A stretch of 60,924 nucleotides of DNA from Elusimicrobiota bacterium (GCA_003153935.1 PMCA01000005.1:1-60924), one strand, 5' to 3'; positions 43,810-53,536 are shown, numbered from the stretch's first letter. Made by a program: numbers and translations. Notes: generated from the sequence alone by a model not told the origin.

Positions 43810-44764
43810 AAAGACCAAAGTGTTTGTAATTATTTTAGCGCTGGCCTTACTCTCGGTAGCGGGGTATATATACCGGAAAAACAAGAGTGCCGCTGTTGTC
43901 CCGACAAAAGAGATAAGCCCTTTTTATGGGGAGATACATAATTATGTCTCTTCCACCGGTACCGTGTTACCCCAAAACCGTCTGGAAGTCAAACCGTCGA
44001 TTAACGGGCGAGTGGAGCAAATATTGGTCGAAGAAGGGGATAGTGTCCGTAAAGGTCAAACCTTGGCCTGGATGAGTTCCACCGATAGAGCCGCTTTGCT
44101 GGACGCGGCCAGGGCCCAAGGTCCGGACGCGGTTAAATACTGGCAGGATGTTTATAAACCAACGCCGCTGATCGCACCTGTAGACGGCGAAGTGATCGTG
44201 AAATCGGTGCAGCCGGGACAAACAGTAAGCGTGGCTGACGATGTAGTGGTGCTTTCCGACCGGCTGATCGTAAAAGGGCAATTCGATGAAACCGATATTG
44301 GAAAAATAAAATTGGGTCAGGAAGTGAAGATCAGTCTGGATGCTTATCCGGATATTAAGGCTAAAGGTAAAATCGACCATATTTCTTACGAATCCACCTT
44401 GGTCAGTAACGTCAATATTTATGAAGTGGATATTTTACCAGTAAAAGTCCCGCCAGTGTTCAGGTCCGGTATGAGCGCGAATGTCAACGTGCTTATAGAA
44501 AGCAAGGATAACGTTCTATTAATACCGTTGGCCGCCGTGAAATCGGATAAAGAAGGCACTTATGTAATGTTAGACAAAGGGCAAAAAGATAAACCGGTAC
44601 AGCAAAAGATCGAAGAAGGCATAACCAATGATGTGAACGTGGAAGTAGTCTCCGGCTTAACTCCCCAGGATAAGGTCGTCATGACAGCTACGGCCGGCAA
44701 AGCCGCAAAAACCAGCTCAGGCGGCACCAATCCGTTTATGCCAACCCGCGCTCGGGGAAGATAA
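43799..44764 (+). CDS. Periplasmic adaptor (membrane fusion protein) with a very short hairpin
   Basis: The 321-aa protein has an N-terminal membrane anchor and a first lipoyl half (PSINGRVEQILVEEGDSVRKGQTL). Only about 35 residues lead to the second half (PLIAPVDGEVIVKSVQPGQTV), then beta-barrel and membrane-proximal domains follow. The usual alpha-helical hairpin that reaches TolC is therefore nearly absent. It is MacA/HlyD-like and overlaps tolC, with macB following after 25 bp. Confidence 0.88.
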   Translation: MKNKKTKVFVIILALALLSVAGYIYRKNKSAAVVPTKEISPFYGEIHNYVSSTGTVLPQNRLEVKPSINGRVEQILVEEGDSVRKGQTLAWMSSTDRAALLDAARAQGPDAVKYWQDVYKPTPLIAPVDGEVIVKSVQPGQTVSVADDVVVLSDRLIVKGQFDETDIGKIKLGQEVKISLDAYPDIKAKGKIDHISYESTLVSNVNIYEVDILPVKVPPVFRSGMSANVNVLIESKDNVLLIPLAAVKSDKEGTYVMLDKGQKDKPVQQKIEEGITNDVNVEVVSGLTPQDKVVMTATAGKAAKTSSGGTNPFMPTRARGR

Positions 44765-44789
44765 GACTAAATCACCAAGGAACAAATAA

Positions 44790-46748
44790 ATGATCGAACT
44801 AAAAAATATCAGTAAAAAATATCAGATAGGTACCGCCGGTGTTCAGGCTCTAAAAGACGTATCTTTAAAGATCGAACCGGGAGAGTTTGTCGCCATTATG
44901 GGTCCCTCTGGTTCAGGCAAATCCACTCTCTTGCATATTTTAGGATTCCTGGACCGGCCGGATAGCGGCTCATATTTACTGGGCGGCAAAGATATCACCA
45001 GTTACAATGATGACGAGCTGGCAGTGCTGCGTAATCGTATTGCCGGTTTTGTTTTCCAGCAGTTCCATCTGTTGTCCCGGGTCTCGGCATTGACCAACGC
45101 TGAATTACCCCTGGTCTATGCCGGACGGCATGACTTGAAAAGCAAAGCGCTGGAGAAGATCAAGCAGGTTGGCCTGGCCGACAGGGCCGAGCACCAGCCT
45201 AATGAGCTTTCCGGCGGAGAACAGCAACGGGTGGCTATTGCCCGGGCCCTGGTCAACGAGCCCTTGATAATTTTCGCTGATGAACCCACTGGTAACCTGG
45301 ACACAAAAACCGAGAACGAGATCATGGCTATTCTCAAGGAGCTTAACCGCCAGGGCAAGACTATTATCATGGTTACTCATGAGAGAGAGATTGGCGAACA
45401 CGCGCAGCGGGTTATCAATATGCGCGATGGCAAGATCGTTTCTGATGAACGTCTGCAAAAACTTCCGGTTAATAAAACTATTACCGAAGGATATATTTCT
45501 TCGCAATTAACTAAGGAAAGTTTACGCGGTGCCGGGGCAAATTTCTGGGATCACCTGAAGCAAGCTGTTAACTCCATGGTGGGGCATAAAATGCGGTCTG
45601 TTCTTTCCATGCTGGGCATTCTCATCGGCGTGGCCGCGGTTATCGCCATGTTAGCCCTGGGTTCAGGTGCCAGTGAGTCAATCCAGAAGAGTCTGGCTTC
45701 TTTAGGGTCTAACCTGTTAATGATAATGCCCGGAGGGCACCAGCAGGGTTTTGTTTCCCTGGGAGCTGGAGCGGTGACCAGGTTCACGATTCAGGATGAA
45801 GAGGACGTGGCAAAATTACCAGAAGTAAAAAACGCTACTGCTAACGTCCGCGGGCGGGGCCAGATCGTATACCAGGATAAAAACTGGAGCACCCAGATAC
45901 TGGGGACCGGAGTTAATTATCCTACTATGAGAGCCTCAGTGCCTGCGGTAGGGAGGTTTTTTACTGATGAGGATGTTACTGTACGGCAGAAAGTAGTGCT
46001 TTTGGGTAATACTGTAGTTACCCAGTTATTTGGCGATGCCAGCCCGATAGGCGCTACGATCAAGATCAACCGTATTTATTTTACCGTGATCGGAGTTTTG
46101 CCAACTAAAGGAGCTGGCGGGTTCCAGGACCAGGATGATATAGTAGTTATTCCGTATACCACAGCCATGTACCGTGTTCTCGGCAAAGAGTATATAGATT
46201 ATATTGATGCGGAAATCAAAGATGCCAGCTTGATGGACCAGGCTCAGGATTCGATCAAAGGGTTGATCATCCAGCGGCATCATTTAGGTAAGGATAGCGA
46301 AGATTCTTTCCAGATCCGTAATATGAACGATATCCAGCAAACAGTGGCGAGCACCACCAAAACCATGAGCATGCTGCTGGGCTCGATCGCCGCTATATCG
46401 CTGCTGGTCGGTGGCATCGGCATTATGAACATAATGCTGGTGTCAGTCCGGGAGCGCACCAGGGAAATAGGTTTGCGTAAGGCCATCGGCGCCCGAGGCA
46501 AAGACATACTGATGCAGTTCCTCATCGAAGCAGTGGTGATGACCTTCAGCGGAGGGATAATAGGTGTCTTGGTAGGCGCCGGCATCGCTTTAGGTTTCTC
46601 CTTCTTTGCGGGCTGGGCCACTAAATTATCTTCGTTCTCCATAATACTGGCCTGTGGTTTTTCTATCCTGGTGGGAGTAGGCTTCGGCCTCTGGCCTGCC
46701 AAACAGGCCGCCAAACTCGATCCGATCGAAGCTCTGCGTTACGAATAA
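44790..46748 (+). CDS. MacB-type ABC exporter (fused ATPase and permease)
   Basis: The 652-aa protein has an N-terminal ABC ATPase (Walker [10 protein letters not shown] near residue 38, signature [15 protein letters not shown], Walker [11 protein letters not shown]) followed by a MacB permease. The permease has a first membrane helix near 270, a large periplasmic domain, and three C-terminal membrane helices with [13 protein letters not shown] and [13 protein letters not shown]. MacB drives export of peptides, lipids or antibiotics from the periplasm through TolC by mechanotransmission. The length matches classical MacB. Confidence 0.93.
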   Translation: MIELKNISKKYQIGTAGVQALKDVSLKIEPGEFVAIMGPSGSGKSTLLHILGFLDRPDSGSYLLGGKDITSYNDDELAVLRNRIAGFVFQQFHLLSRVSALTNAELPLVYAGRHDLKSKALEKIKQVGLADRAEHQPNELSGGEQQRVAIARALVNEPLIIFADEPTGNLDTKTENEIMAILKELNRQGKTIIMVTHEREIGEHAQRVINMRDGKIVSDERLQKLPVNKTITEGYISSQLTKESLRGAGANFWDHLKQAVNSMVGHKMRSVLSMLGILIGVAAVIAMLALGSGASESIQKSLASLGSNLLMIMPGGHQQGFVSLGAGAVTRFTIQDEEDVAKLPEVKNATANVRGRGQIVYQDKNWSTQILGTGVNYPTMRASVPAVGRFFTDEDVTVRQKVVLLGNTVVTQLFGDASPIGATIKINRIYFTVIGVLPTKGAGGFQDQDDIVVIPYTTAMYRVLGKEYIDYIDAEIKDASLMDQAQDSIKGLIIQRHHLGKDSEDSFQIRNMNDIQQTVASTTKTMSMLLGSIAAISLLVGGIGIMNIMLVSVRERTREIGLRKAIGARGKDILMQFLIEAVVMTFSGGIIGVLVGAGIALGFSFFAGWATKLSSFSIILACGFSILVGVGFGLWPAKQAAKLDPIEALRYE

Positions 46749-46768
46749 TCGTCAAGGGAGATAAATAT

Positions 46769-47386
46769 ATGTTCAGTAAATTCGTCTCAATAATTATTGG
46801 GATTGTTTTTTTAGGGATAACCGTCAGTTTCGCGGAAGACTTGACACCGGCCCAAGGACTCCCGGGCCAGGGTTTGGAATGGTCGGATTACGGGCTTAAT
46901 TTTGAATGGGCCAAGGACAAAAACCTGCTGACGGAATTAGGGCTCACTGCCACTCAGCAGGAGGAATTAGAAAAATTAGAAGCCGCCGCGGCACAGGAAG
47001 AGCCAACTGATAAAGATATCGCGGATAAAACAGCCCAACTAAAAAAACAAATAGAGCTGAAGAGCCTGGTAACGATAAATGGACAATCTGTGCAACCCAA
47101 TCAAGATGATATCAGTTCCCTGATCGGACAGTTAACCAAATTAAGAGGCGAGAAGTACGCCAGGCAAATGTCCCTGAAAGCCAAATTAAGAATGTTATTA
47201 TCGGATAAGCAGAGAGATAAGCTATATGCTCATTTTCAGAATAAGGAAACTGAGCTCAGGGATAAATTCAGGGAACAAATGAAAGGACAGACGGGCGAAC
47301 AACGCGGAGAAATGGGCGGTCACCGGGATATGGGTGGCATGGGCGGGATGGGCCACGGCGGCTTTGGCGGACCCGGCGGATTTTAA
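46769..47386 (+). CDS. Spy-like periplasmic protein with Gly/Met/His-rich tail
   Basis: This 205-aa protein has a signal peptide (about residues 1-22) and a helical body with two LTxxQ-like motifs (LTATQQEEL and LLSDKQRDKL), as in Spy/CpxP/ZraP proteins. It ends in a low-complexity tail rich in Gly, Met and His (from about residue 175) that could bind soft metals such as copper. It sits between macB and a second ABC transporter in the same operon. The metal role is inference. Confidence 0.72.
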   Translation: MFSKFVSIIIGIVFLGITVSFAEDLTPAQGLPGQGLEWSDYGLNFEWAKDKNLLTELGLTATQQEELEKLEAAAAQEEPTDKDIADKTAQLKKQIELKSLVTINGQSVQPNQDDISSLIGQLTKLRGEKYARQMSLKAKLRMLLSDKQRDKLYAHFQNKETELRDKFREQMKGQTGEQRGEMGGHRDMGGMGGMGHGGFGGPGGF

Positions 47387-47389
47387 TTT

Positions 47390-48184
47390 ATGAATGACGC
47401 TATCGTCGTAACTAATTTATCGAAATCTTTCGAGACCGTGAAGGCGGTTGATAATATTTCCTTCGCCGTAAAAGACTCTGAAGTGTTCGCGTTTCTGGGG
47501 CCCAACGGCGCAGGCAAAACCACCACCATCAGCGTTATTTGCGGTTTGCTCAAGCCTACTGCCGGTACTGTGGTTTTAAACGGGTATGATGTCGCGCTGG
47601 AGCCCACTGAGGTGCGCAAATCCATCGGTGTGATCTTCCAGGATCCCAGCCTGGACGAGAGATTGACGGTCTATGAGAATCTTGATTTTCATGGCATGAT
47701 CTATCACATGCCTTACCGGCTGCGGCGGCAGCGGATAACAGAAGTGCTGGATCTGGTCGGGTTGGGTGATAAGACCAAGACGATCGTCAGGACTTTCTCG
47801 GGCGGGATGAAGAGGCGGCTGGAGATTGCTCGTGGCTTGATGCACCGGCCCCGGGTCATGATACTGGATGAACCCACGACCGGATTGGACCCGCAGACGC
47901 GCGCCCATATTTGGGATTATGTGCTAAAACTTTCACAAGAGCAAAAGATAACTATATTTTTTACAACGCATTATCTGGATGAAGCTGAAGTATGCGACCG
48001 CCTGGCGATTATTGACCATGGCCGTATCGCCGCCCTGGATACGCCGGATGCGCTTAAGGAGAAATACCATAAAACGACTTTGAATGATGTTTTCCTGGAA
48101 GTTACCGGTTACGATATCCGGGAGGACGCGGGGGACGCCAAGGAGCATTTTGGCCTGATCGTCAGGCAGAAGAGGCTAAAATAA
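47390..48184 (+). CDS. ABC-2 type transporter ATP-binding subunit
   Basis: This 264-aa ABC ATPase of the drug/polyketide (DrrA/NodI-like) group has Walker A GPNGAGKTT, signature FSGGMKRRLEIARGL, Walker B VMILDEPTTGLDP and the H-loop FFTTHYLDEAE. The C-terminal extension is typical of the DrrA/NodI group. It starts 3 bp after the Spy-like gene, and the permease starts directly at the next base after its stop. Confidence 0.93.
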   Translation: MNDAIVVTNLSKSFETVKAVDNISFAVKDSEVFAFLGPNGAGKTTTISVICGLLKPTAGTVVLNGYDVALEPTEVRKSIGVIFQDPSLDERLTVYENLDFHGMIYHMPYRLRRQRITEVLDLVGLGDKTKTIVRTFSGGMKRRLEIARGLMHRPRVMILDEPTTGLDPQTRAHIWDYVLKLSQEQKITIFFTTHYLDEAEVCDRLAIIDHGRIAALDTPDALKEKYHKTTLNDVFLEVTGYDIREDAGDAKEHFGLIVRQKRLK

Positions 48185-48931
48185 ATGTTTGATTTTGACG
48201 CTATCTATATGATCTGGATCAGGGACCTGATCCGTCACTTCCGTGATCGCTCACGCCTGCTGGGCTCTATCAGCCGGCCGATACTGTGGCTGCTGATCAT
48301 GGGCACGGGCCTGAGAGGTTCTTTCAGTATGCCGGGCGTAAATTACCTGCATTACATTTTCCCCGGGATCATCGCCATGAACCTGCTTTTTGCCTCCATG
48401 ATGTCCACCATTAGCATCATCTGGGACCGGGAGTTCGGCTTTCTTAAAGAGATACTGGTAGCGCCCATCTCGCGCACAGCCATTGTATTGGGGAAAACCC
48501 TAAGCGGGTCGACCATCGCCTTCATCGAAGGAATGTTCGTGATGATCTTCGCCCCGTTCGTTCATATTCACATCCCACTATTAACACTTTTACTGTTGAT
48601 GCCGGCGGTGTTTTTTGCTTCTTTTGCCTGCACCTCTTTGGGTTTAGCTATAGCCGCGCGGATGACTTCATTCGAGGGATTTGGCGTGATCTCTAATTTT
48701 GTCATTATGCCGATGTTCTTTTTGAGCGGGGCCATGTTCCCGCTGGCTAATTTGCCGGCGGTGGTAAATCATTTCGTGCTTATCAATCCCATGACTTACG
48801 CAGTAGATCTGCTGCGCTATATCACTTTAGGATTAAGGAGTTATCCGCTATGTCTAGACCTGTCATATATAGCCGCCTTCACTTTAGCAATGACCGCCAT
48901 CAGCGTGTTTGAGTTCAATAAAGTAAATTAA
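48185..48931 (+). CDS. ABC-2 type transporter permease
   Basis: This 248-aa permease has six membrane segments. It matches ABC-2 families of drug or polysaccharide exporters, with the segments LLGSISRPILWLLIMGTGL, the IWDREFGFLKEILVAPISR coupling loop, and MPMFFLSGAMFPLANLP near the end. It is the last gene of the plus-strand efflux run and ends 8 bp from the convergent MFS gene. Its cargo is unknown. Confidence 0.92.
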   Translation: MFDFDAIYMIWIRDLIRHFRDRSRLLGSISRPILWLLIMGTGLRGSFSMPGVNYLHYIFPGIIAMNLLFASMMSTISIIWDREFGFLKEILVAPISRTAIVLGKTLSGSTIAFIEGMFVMIFAPFVHIHIPLLTLLLLMPAVFFASFACTSLGLAIAARMTSFEGFGVISNFVIMPMFFLSGAMFPLANLPAVVNHFVLINPMTYAVDLLRYITLGLRSYPLCLDLSYIAAFTLAMTAISVFEFNKVN

Positions 48932-48939
48932 CGATTGTT

Positions 48940-50124
48940 TTACAGTACGAGGAAGAGACCAATTGCAGCGAGGATGCCCGTAACGCCACCGAAGTAGAAG
49001 GTGGCCGCAGGACCAAAGTGGGCCCAGAGGATGCCGGCGATGAATGACGCGGGGAATAAACCGATTCCTTGCAAAGTCGCTTGCAATCCGATCATGGTTG
49101 CCCGCAGGTCTTCCGGTGCGATATCCGTAACCAGCGCTTTCTCCACTCCATCCGTAATGCCGATGTAAATCCCGTATAAACTAAAGAGCCACCACATGTA
49201 GAATGGTTGGTGTGTAACGGCAAAGCCGAGATAAACCAGGCCGTAAAAGGCATAACCGCAGACCAGTAATGTTTTCCTGCCGATCTTGTCGGAGAGCCGG
49301 CCTGCCGGATAGGAAACCAGGGCATAGACTATGTTATAGACCAAATATAGTAGCAGAACCGTGGAGGTATCAAACCCAATATTTTTGGCGCGCAGCAAGA
49401 GAAATTGGTTAGACGAGTTACCCAGAGTGAATAACAGGGTCACCAGCAGGAATAACTTTAGTTTCAGGGGGAGTTTTGACCATTGGAAAGAAAGTTTTTT
49501 TGCCGTCTGGGTCAGAGGGGTCTTGGATTCCCGGACAAAGAAAAGGAACCCGACTCCTATGAAAGCCGGTACCAGTGAGATCAGGAATATCTGCTTGTAA
49601 TCGATATTTCCGCTATGCCTGGTAATAAGATAATAGGCGATCAAGACGCCGAAGACGGCGCCCATGGTGTCCATCATCCGGTGCAGCCCGAAATTACGGC
49701 CTCGCGTTTCCTTGGCGCTGGAATCAGCGATCAAGGCGTCTCGCGGGGCGGTCCTGACTCCTTTGCCAAAGCGGTCTATGACCCTGGAAGCCAAAACCCA
49801 CCACCAGCTCATGGCAAAATACAGGAAGATCTTGCCGACAGCAGAGGAACCGTATCCGGCGATGGCCAGGGATTTCCGCTGCTTGAGTTTGTCGGAGATA
49901 TAACCGCTAAAAACCTTGAGCAGGCTGGCGATACTTTCGGCTATGCCTTCTATCAGGCCGATAATGGCCGGAGACGCGCCCAGAGTAGTATTTAGGAAGA
50001 TAGCCAATAAAGGGTAGACCATCTCCGAAGAAATGTCGGTAAATAAACTGGTTATGCCTACAATAATGACGTTAAACATAAGATTATTATAATAGAAGTG
50101 GAGGGCTTTTTCAATAAAATTCAT
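48940..50124 (-). CDS. Major facilitator superfamily transporter
   Basis: This is the only convincing minus-strand gene. It is a protein of about 394 aa with twelve membrane segments. The MFS signature is in the loop after helix 2 (GYISDKLKQRKSLAIAGY) and is repeated in the second half (GRLSDKIGRKTLLVCGY), with VIDRFGKGVRTAPRDALIAD typical of the YfcJ/MdfA-like efflux groups. Start at 50124 (ATG) is preferred; an upstream in-frame TTG at 50166 lies across the proA promoter. Substrate unknown. Confidence 0.9.
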   Translation of the reverse strand: MNFIEKALHFYYNNLMFNVIIVGITSLFTDISSEMVYPLLAIFLNTTLGASPAIIGLIEGIAESIASLLKVFSGYISDKLKQRKSLAIAGYGSSAVGKIFLYFAMSWWWVLASRVIDRFGKGVRTAPRDALIADSSAKETRGRNFGLHRMMDTMGAVFGVLIAYYLITRHSGNIDYKQIFLISLVPAFIGVGFLFFVRESKTPLTQTAKKLSFQWSKLPLKLKLFLLVTLLFTLGNSSNQFLLLRAKNIGFDTSTVLLLYLVYNIVYALVSYPAGRLSDKIGRKTLLVCGYAFYGLVYLGFAVTHQPFYMWWLFSLYGIYIGITDGVEKALVTDIAPEDLRATMIGLQATLQGIGLFPASFIAGILWAHFGPAATFYFGGVTGILAAIGLFLVL

Positions 50125-50153
50125 TGAAAAAACGCTTCTTTTTGTGATATTAT
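50124..50153 (+). promoter_or_regulatory. Candidate promoter for the proA-nadD operon
   Basis: TTGAAA (50124-50129) and TATTAT (50148-50153) are 18 bp apart, with the ATG of proA about 30 bp downstream. The -35 overlaps the start codon of the divergent MFS gene, so transcription of the two may compete. Confidence 0.55.
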
Positions 50154-50183
50154 TAATAACTATCAAAAATCAAGGAGCAATGT

Positions 50184-51440
50184 ATGGAACTAAAAGAAGA
50201 GATCATCAGACGGGCGGCAGCGGCTAAGATGGCTGCCAATAAATTAGCCAATATTGGGACCGATGCCAAAAATAAGGCGCTGTTGGCCATGGCAGCGGCC
50301 CTGGAGAAAAATAAAGACGATATCCTTTTTAAGAATGAGATCGATGTAGACGCGGCCAAAGAATCGGGTTTAAGTGATGCCCTGGTTGACCGTTTAACGC
50401 TGGATGACAAGCGTATCGGGTCCATGATCCAGGGACTGAAGGAAATAGTGGAGCTGAAAGACCCGATTGGCGAGATTTTGTCCACTACTACCAGGCCAAA
50501 CGGTCTTAAAATAAATAAGGTCAGGGTCCCACTGGGTGTCGTCGGCATTATTTATGAATCCAGGCCGAATGTGACCGTGGATACCGCCGGGTTATGCCTG
50601 AAGAGCGGTAACGCGGTGATCCTGCGGGGCGGTTCCGAAGCCTTAAATTCCAATCATATGCTAGCCCGGACCATTGCCGCGGCGGCTTATGAAGCGGGCC
50701 TGCCGGAAGGCGCGATACAATTCGTGGAGACGACCGACCGCCAGGCGATCATGGAGCTGGTCAAATTGGATAGATTTATTGATGTGATCATACCGCGCGG
50801 CGGAGAGGATCTTATCAAATTTATTCGCGAACATACTAAAATACCGGTAATCTTCCATGGCAAGGGTGTTTGTCATACTTATGTGGACATTGACGCGGAC
50901 CTGAAGATGGCCGAGGAAATTTGTTTCAACGCCAAGGTCCAGCGCCCGGGGGTATGCAATGCCATGGAGACCATGCTGGTCCATAAGGGCGTAGCCCTGG
51001 AGTTCCTGCCAAAGATGGCGGCGCGTTACCAGCAGGCCGGTGTGGAATTGCGCGGAGACGCCAAGACCCTGGAAATCCTCAAGGGTATTAAAACGGCACG
51101 GGAAGAAGACTGGGCAGTTGAATATTTGGCCTTGATATTGGCTATCAAGGTCGTGGATACTTTTGAGGAAGCGGTAACGCACATAAATAAATACGGGTCT
51201 CAGCATTCTGACGCCATAGTCACTAATAATAAACAACGGGCGGAGGAATTCCTGAAGCTAATAGATTCCGCTGCCGTGTATTGGAATGCTTCAACCCGTT
51301 TTACCGACGGAGCGGAATTCGGATTGGGCGCCGAGATTGGTATCTCGACCCAGAAGATGCATGCCCGCGGTCCGATGGGACTGGCGGAGCTTTGCTCTTA
51401 CAAATATGAAATATACGGCAATGGACAAGTGCGGAAATGA
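50184..51440 (+). CDS. proA: Glutamate-5-semialdehyde dehydrogenase (gamma-glutamyl phosphate reductase)
   Basis: ProA reduces gamma-glutamyl phosphate to glutamate semialdehyde in proline synthesis. The 418-aa aldehyde-dehydrogenase-fold protein carries the catalytic cysteine Cys258 in QRPGVCNAMET, with VPLGVVGIIYESRPNVT and IPRGGEDLI typical of the family. SD is AAGGAG. It overlaps nadD by 4 bp. Its partner kinase proB is not in the window. Confidence 0.96.
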   Translation: MELKEEIIRRAAAAKMAANKLANIGTDAKNKALLAMAAALEKNKDDILFKNEIDVDAAKESGLSDALVDRLTLDDKRIGSMIQGLKEIVELKDPIGEILSTTTRPNGLKINKVRVPLGVVGIIYESRPNVTVDTAGLCLKSGNAVILRGGSEALNSNHMLARTIAAAAYEAGLPEGAIQFVETTDRQAIMELVKLDRFIDVIIPRGGEDLIKFIREHTKIPVIFHGKGVCHTYVDIDADLKMAEEICFNAKVQRPGVCNAMETMLVHKGVALEFLPKMAARYQQAGVELRGDAKTLEILKGIKTAREEDWAVEYLALILAIKVVDTFEEAVTHINKYGSQHSDAIVTNNKQRAEEFLKLIDSAAVYWNASTRFTDGAEFGLGAEIGISTQKMHARGPMGLAELCSYKYEIYGNGQVRK

Positions 51441-52024
51441 AAAAAATAGGGATTTTTGGCGGGACCTTCGACCCGGTGCACCGCGGTCACATCAAGATAG
51501 CCCGGCTGGCCCGGAAGAAATTTAATCTGGATAAAGTAATTTTTGTTCCCGCCGGCGTTTTACCCCATAAATCCGGCAGTTTTGCCGCCGCCCGTGACCG
51601 TTACAACATGGTCAAGCTGGCTGTGCGTGGTAAAAAATACCTGGCGGTTTCCGACTACGAGGTCAAAAAAAGAACACCCAGCTACACCATTAATACGGTT
51701 AAGTATTTCCAGCGGAAACTCGGCCGGCAGGTGCCGCTGTTTTTTATTGCCGGTAACGACGCCTTCCGGGAGATACGCACCTGGAAGAACTGGCGCCACC
51801 TCCTGAAATTATGCCATTTTATCGTCATCAACCGTCCGGGATACGGCCCGGTAAATCCCGGCACCGGCCTGACCGGGGCAGTGTCGTATCTCCGGATCCC
51901 GGGAATCAATATTTCCGCCACCGATATCAGGTCCCGGCTCGCTGCCGGTAAAAAAGCTGGAGCCATGCTCCCGCCCGGGGTCGGTCGTTATATCGACAAA
52001 AATAATCTTTACCGAAAGAAATAA
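51437..52024 (+). CDS. nadD: Nicotinate-nucleotide adenylyltransferase
   Basis: NadD forms nicotinate adenine dinucleotide from nicotinate mononucleotide and ATP. The 195-aa protein has the nucleotidyltransferase motif GGTFDPVHRGHIKIA at the N-terminus, the FIAGNDAFREIRTWKNW segment and the C-terminal ISATDIRSRL signature. It overlaps proA by 4 bp, and the LCP gene starts on the last base of its stop codon. Confidence 0.95.
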   Translation: MKKIGIFGGTFDPVHRGHIKIARLARKKFNLDKVIFVPAGVLPHKSGSFAAARDRYNMVKLAVRGKKYLAVSDYEVKKRTPSYTINTVKYFQRKLGRQVPLFFIAGNDAFREIRTWKNWRHLLKLCHFIVINRPGYGPVNPGTGLTGAVSYLRIPGINISATDIRSRLAAGKKAGAMLPPGVGRYIDKNNLYRKK

Positions 52025-53199
52025 TGGAAAACCAATCTAAAAGTGTAAAAATAATTCTGGGCCTGAGCCTGGGGTTGATGATCATACTGATCCTGTTGTC
52101 TTTCTTGACCCCGGTCAATCGCGCCCTGCTCAGGAATGAAAGGATCAATATCCTGATCCTGGGCTGCGATAATGTCGAGAACTCCAAAAGAGCCGACGTC
52201 ATTATTTTGCTGAGCTATCATCCCCGGGAAAACCTGATGGACATAGTTTCCATCCCCCGTGATTCGCACGTTCACGTGCCTTCCTACAAGCTGCTGAGGA
52301 TCAACGAGTTCTTTGCCTATGGCTACAAGGAAGGTGGAATGGAGCGGGGAGCGGAATTAACCCGTTCCGTGGTGGAGGGTCTGCTCAAGATCGATATCCC
52401 TTATTACGTCCAGCTGGATTTTGAAGACGCGATCCGGCTGGTGGACGCCCTGGGTGGGGTCGACCTCGATATACCGGAAAAAATGGATTACGATGACAAC
52501 TGGGGTAACCTGCATATACATTTCCTGCCGGGTATGCAGACCCTGAACGGCAAGGAAGCCATTGGTTATTTACGGTTCCGCAAAGATTACCAGGGTGATA
52601 TCGGCCGCATGCAGCGTAACCGGAGCTTCCTGAAAGCTCTCAGCAACAGGATAAAGTCGCCGGCCCTGCTTTTACGGCTGCCGCAGTTAACGCTTGCCGG
52701 TATCAAGAGTTTTCATTCCAACTTGGGATTTTATGATGTTTTGAGCCTGTCTTTCGCCGGCCGCAAATTTGACGGTAAAAGCTTCCGGCAGCAGCAGTTG
52801 CCCGGCAAACCGGTCTCGGTCAGGGGCGCCTGGGTCTGGGAAATCGACCAGCCGCGCCTGGAGAAAGTGGTGCAGCTGTTGCAGACTGAGACTCCTGCTG
52901 TCACGCCGGCGGTAACGAATATCCGGGTGGAATTGTGGAACGCGACGCGTGACCGGGAAGCGGTGGCCGAAGTTACACGCGTACTGCGGCAAAGCGGGGT
53001 GGATGTGCTGTCGTGGGGATATTACGAAAAGGTCCTGCCTCACTGTAAGATCATTGACCGGACCGGCAACCTGGAAATAATAGATAAACTGCGGGACACT
53101 CTTAATTGCAGTGAAGTTGAGACCAGTTTGAATGACGCTACCCTGACCCAGGCGGTCATTATCATAGGTGAGGATTGGAGAAAAAAGCTTGCTTTATAA
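52024..53199 (+). CDS. LytR-CpsA-Psr (LCP) family protein with LytR C-terminal domain
   Basis: LCP enzymes attach undecaprenyl-linked glycopolymers to cell-wall or other acceptors. The 391-aa protein has one N-terminal membrane helix (about residues 14-32), an LCP domain (NILILGCDN, VSIPRDSHV, DALGGVDLDIP, ALGYLRFRKD-type with RMQRNR), and a C-terminal LytR_C/CPS2A domain (about 300-390). It lies between nadD and rsfS, a common arrangement. Confidence 0.9.
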   Translation: MENQSKSVKIILGLSLGLMIILILLSFLTPVNRALLRNERINILILGCDNVENSKRADVIILLSYHPRENLMDIVSIPRDSHVHVPSYKLLRINEFFAYGYKEGGMERGAELTRSVVEGLLKIDIPYYVQLDFEDAIRLVDALGGVDLDIPEKMDYDDNWGNLHIHFLPGMQTLNGKEAIGYLRFRKDYQGDIGRMQRNRSFLKALSNRIKSPALLLRLPQLTLAGIKSFHSNLGFYDVLSLSFAGRKFDGKSFRQQQLPGKPVSVRGAWVWEIDQPRLEKVVQLLQTETPAVTPAVTNIRVELWNATRDREAVAEVTRVLRQSGVDVLSWGYYEKVLPHCKIIDRTGNLEIIDKLRDTLNCSEVETSLNDATLTQAVIIIGEDWRKKLAL

Positions 53200-53536
53200 A
53201 AAATTAGCGGTGGCAGCGGCCAGGTCCGCGGCGGATAAGAAAGCGGAGGATATAACGGTCCTGGACGTCAGGAAGTTGACCGTGGCCACGGATTATTTCG
53301 TGATCGTCACGGTAAATTCGGCGCCACAGGCACAAGCAGTGAGAAATGAAGTGGAAGACAGCCTGTATGTATTAGGCTCGGAGCTGCGCAACCGACGGCA
53401 GCAGTCGTCTTCCCGCTGGATGCTGCTGGATTTTAGCGGTGTGATCGTGCACATTTTCGTCAAGGAAGCGCGTCATTTTTTCAACCTGGAAAGACTGTGG
53501 AGCAAAGCTACCAAAGTAAAGTGGGAGAGTAAGTGA
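53189..53536 (+). CDS. rsfS: Ribosomal silencing factor RsfS
   Basis: RsfS binds ribosomal protein uL14 to block subunit joining under starvation. The roughly 115-aa protein has the family features DKKAEDITVLDVRKL, TDYFVIVTVNS, SRWMLLDFSGVIVHIFV and a final RLWSKATKV-like helix. TTG 53189 is preferred because GGAG lies 8 bp upstream; a GTG 21 bp earlier is in frame. It overlaps both the LCP gene and argS. Confidence 0.92.
   Translation: MLYKKLAVAAARSAADKKAEDITVLDVRKLTVATDYFVIVTVNSAPQAQAVRNEVEDSLYVLGSELRNRRQQSSSRWMLLDFSGVIVHIFVKEARHFFNLERLWSKATKVKWESK

Noticed and set aside
49615-49995. Plus-strand open frames opposite the MFS gene
   Set aside because: The minus strand encodes a clear MFS protein; the plus-strand frames give low-complexity products without motifs or ribosome-binding sites.
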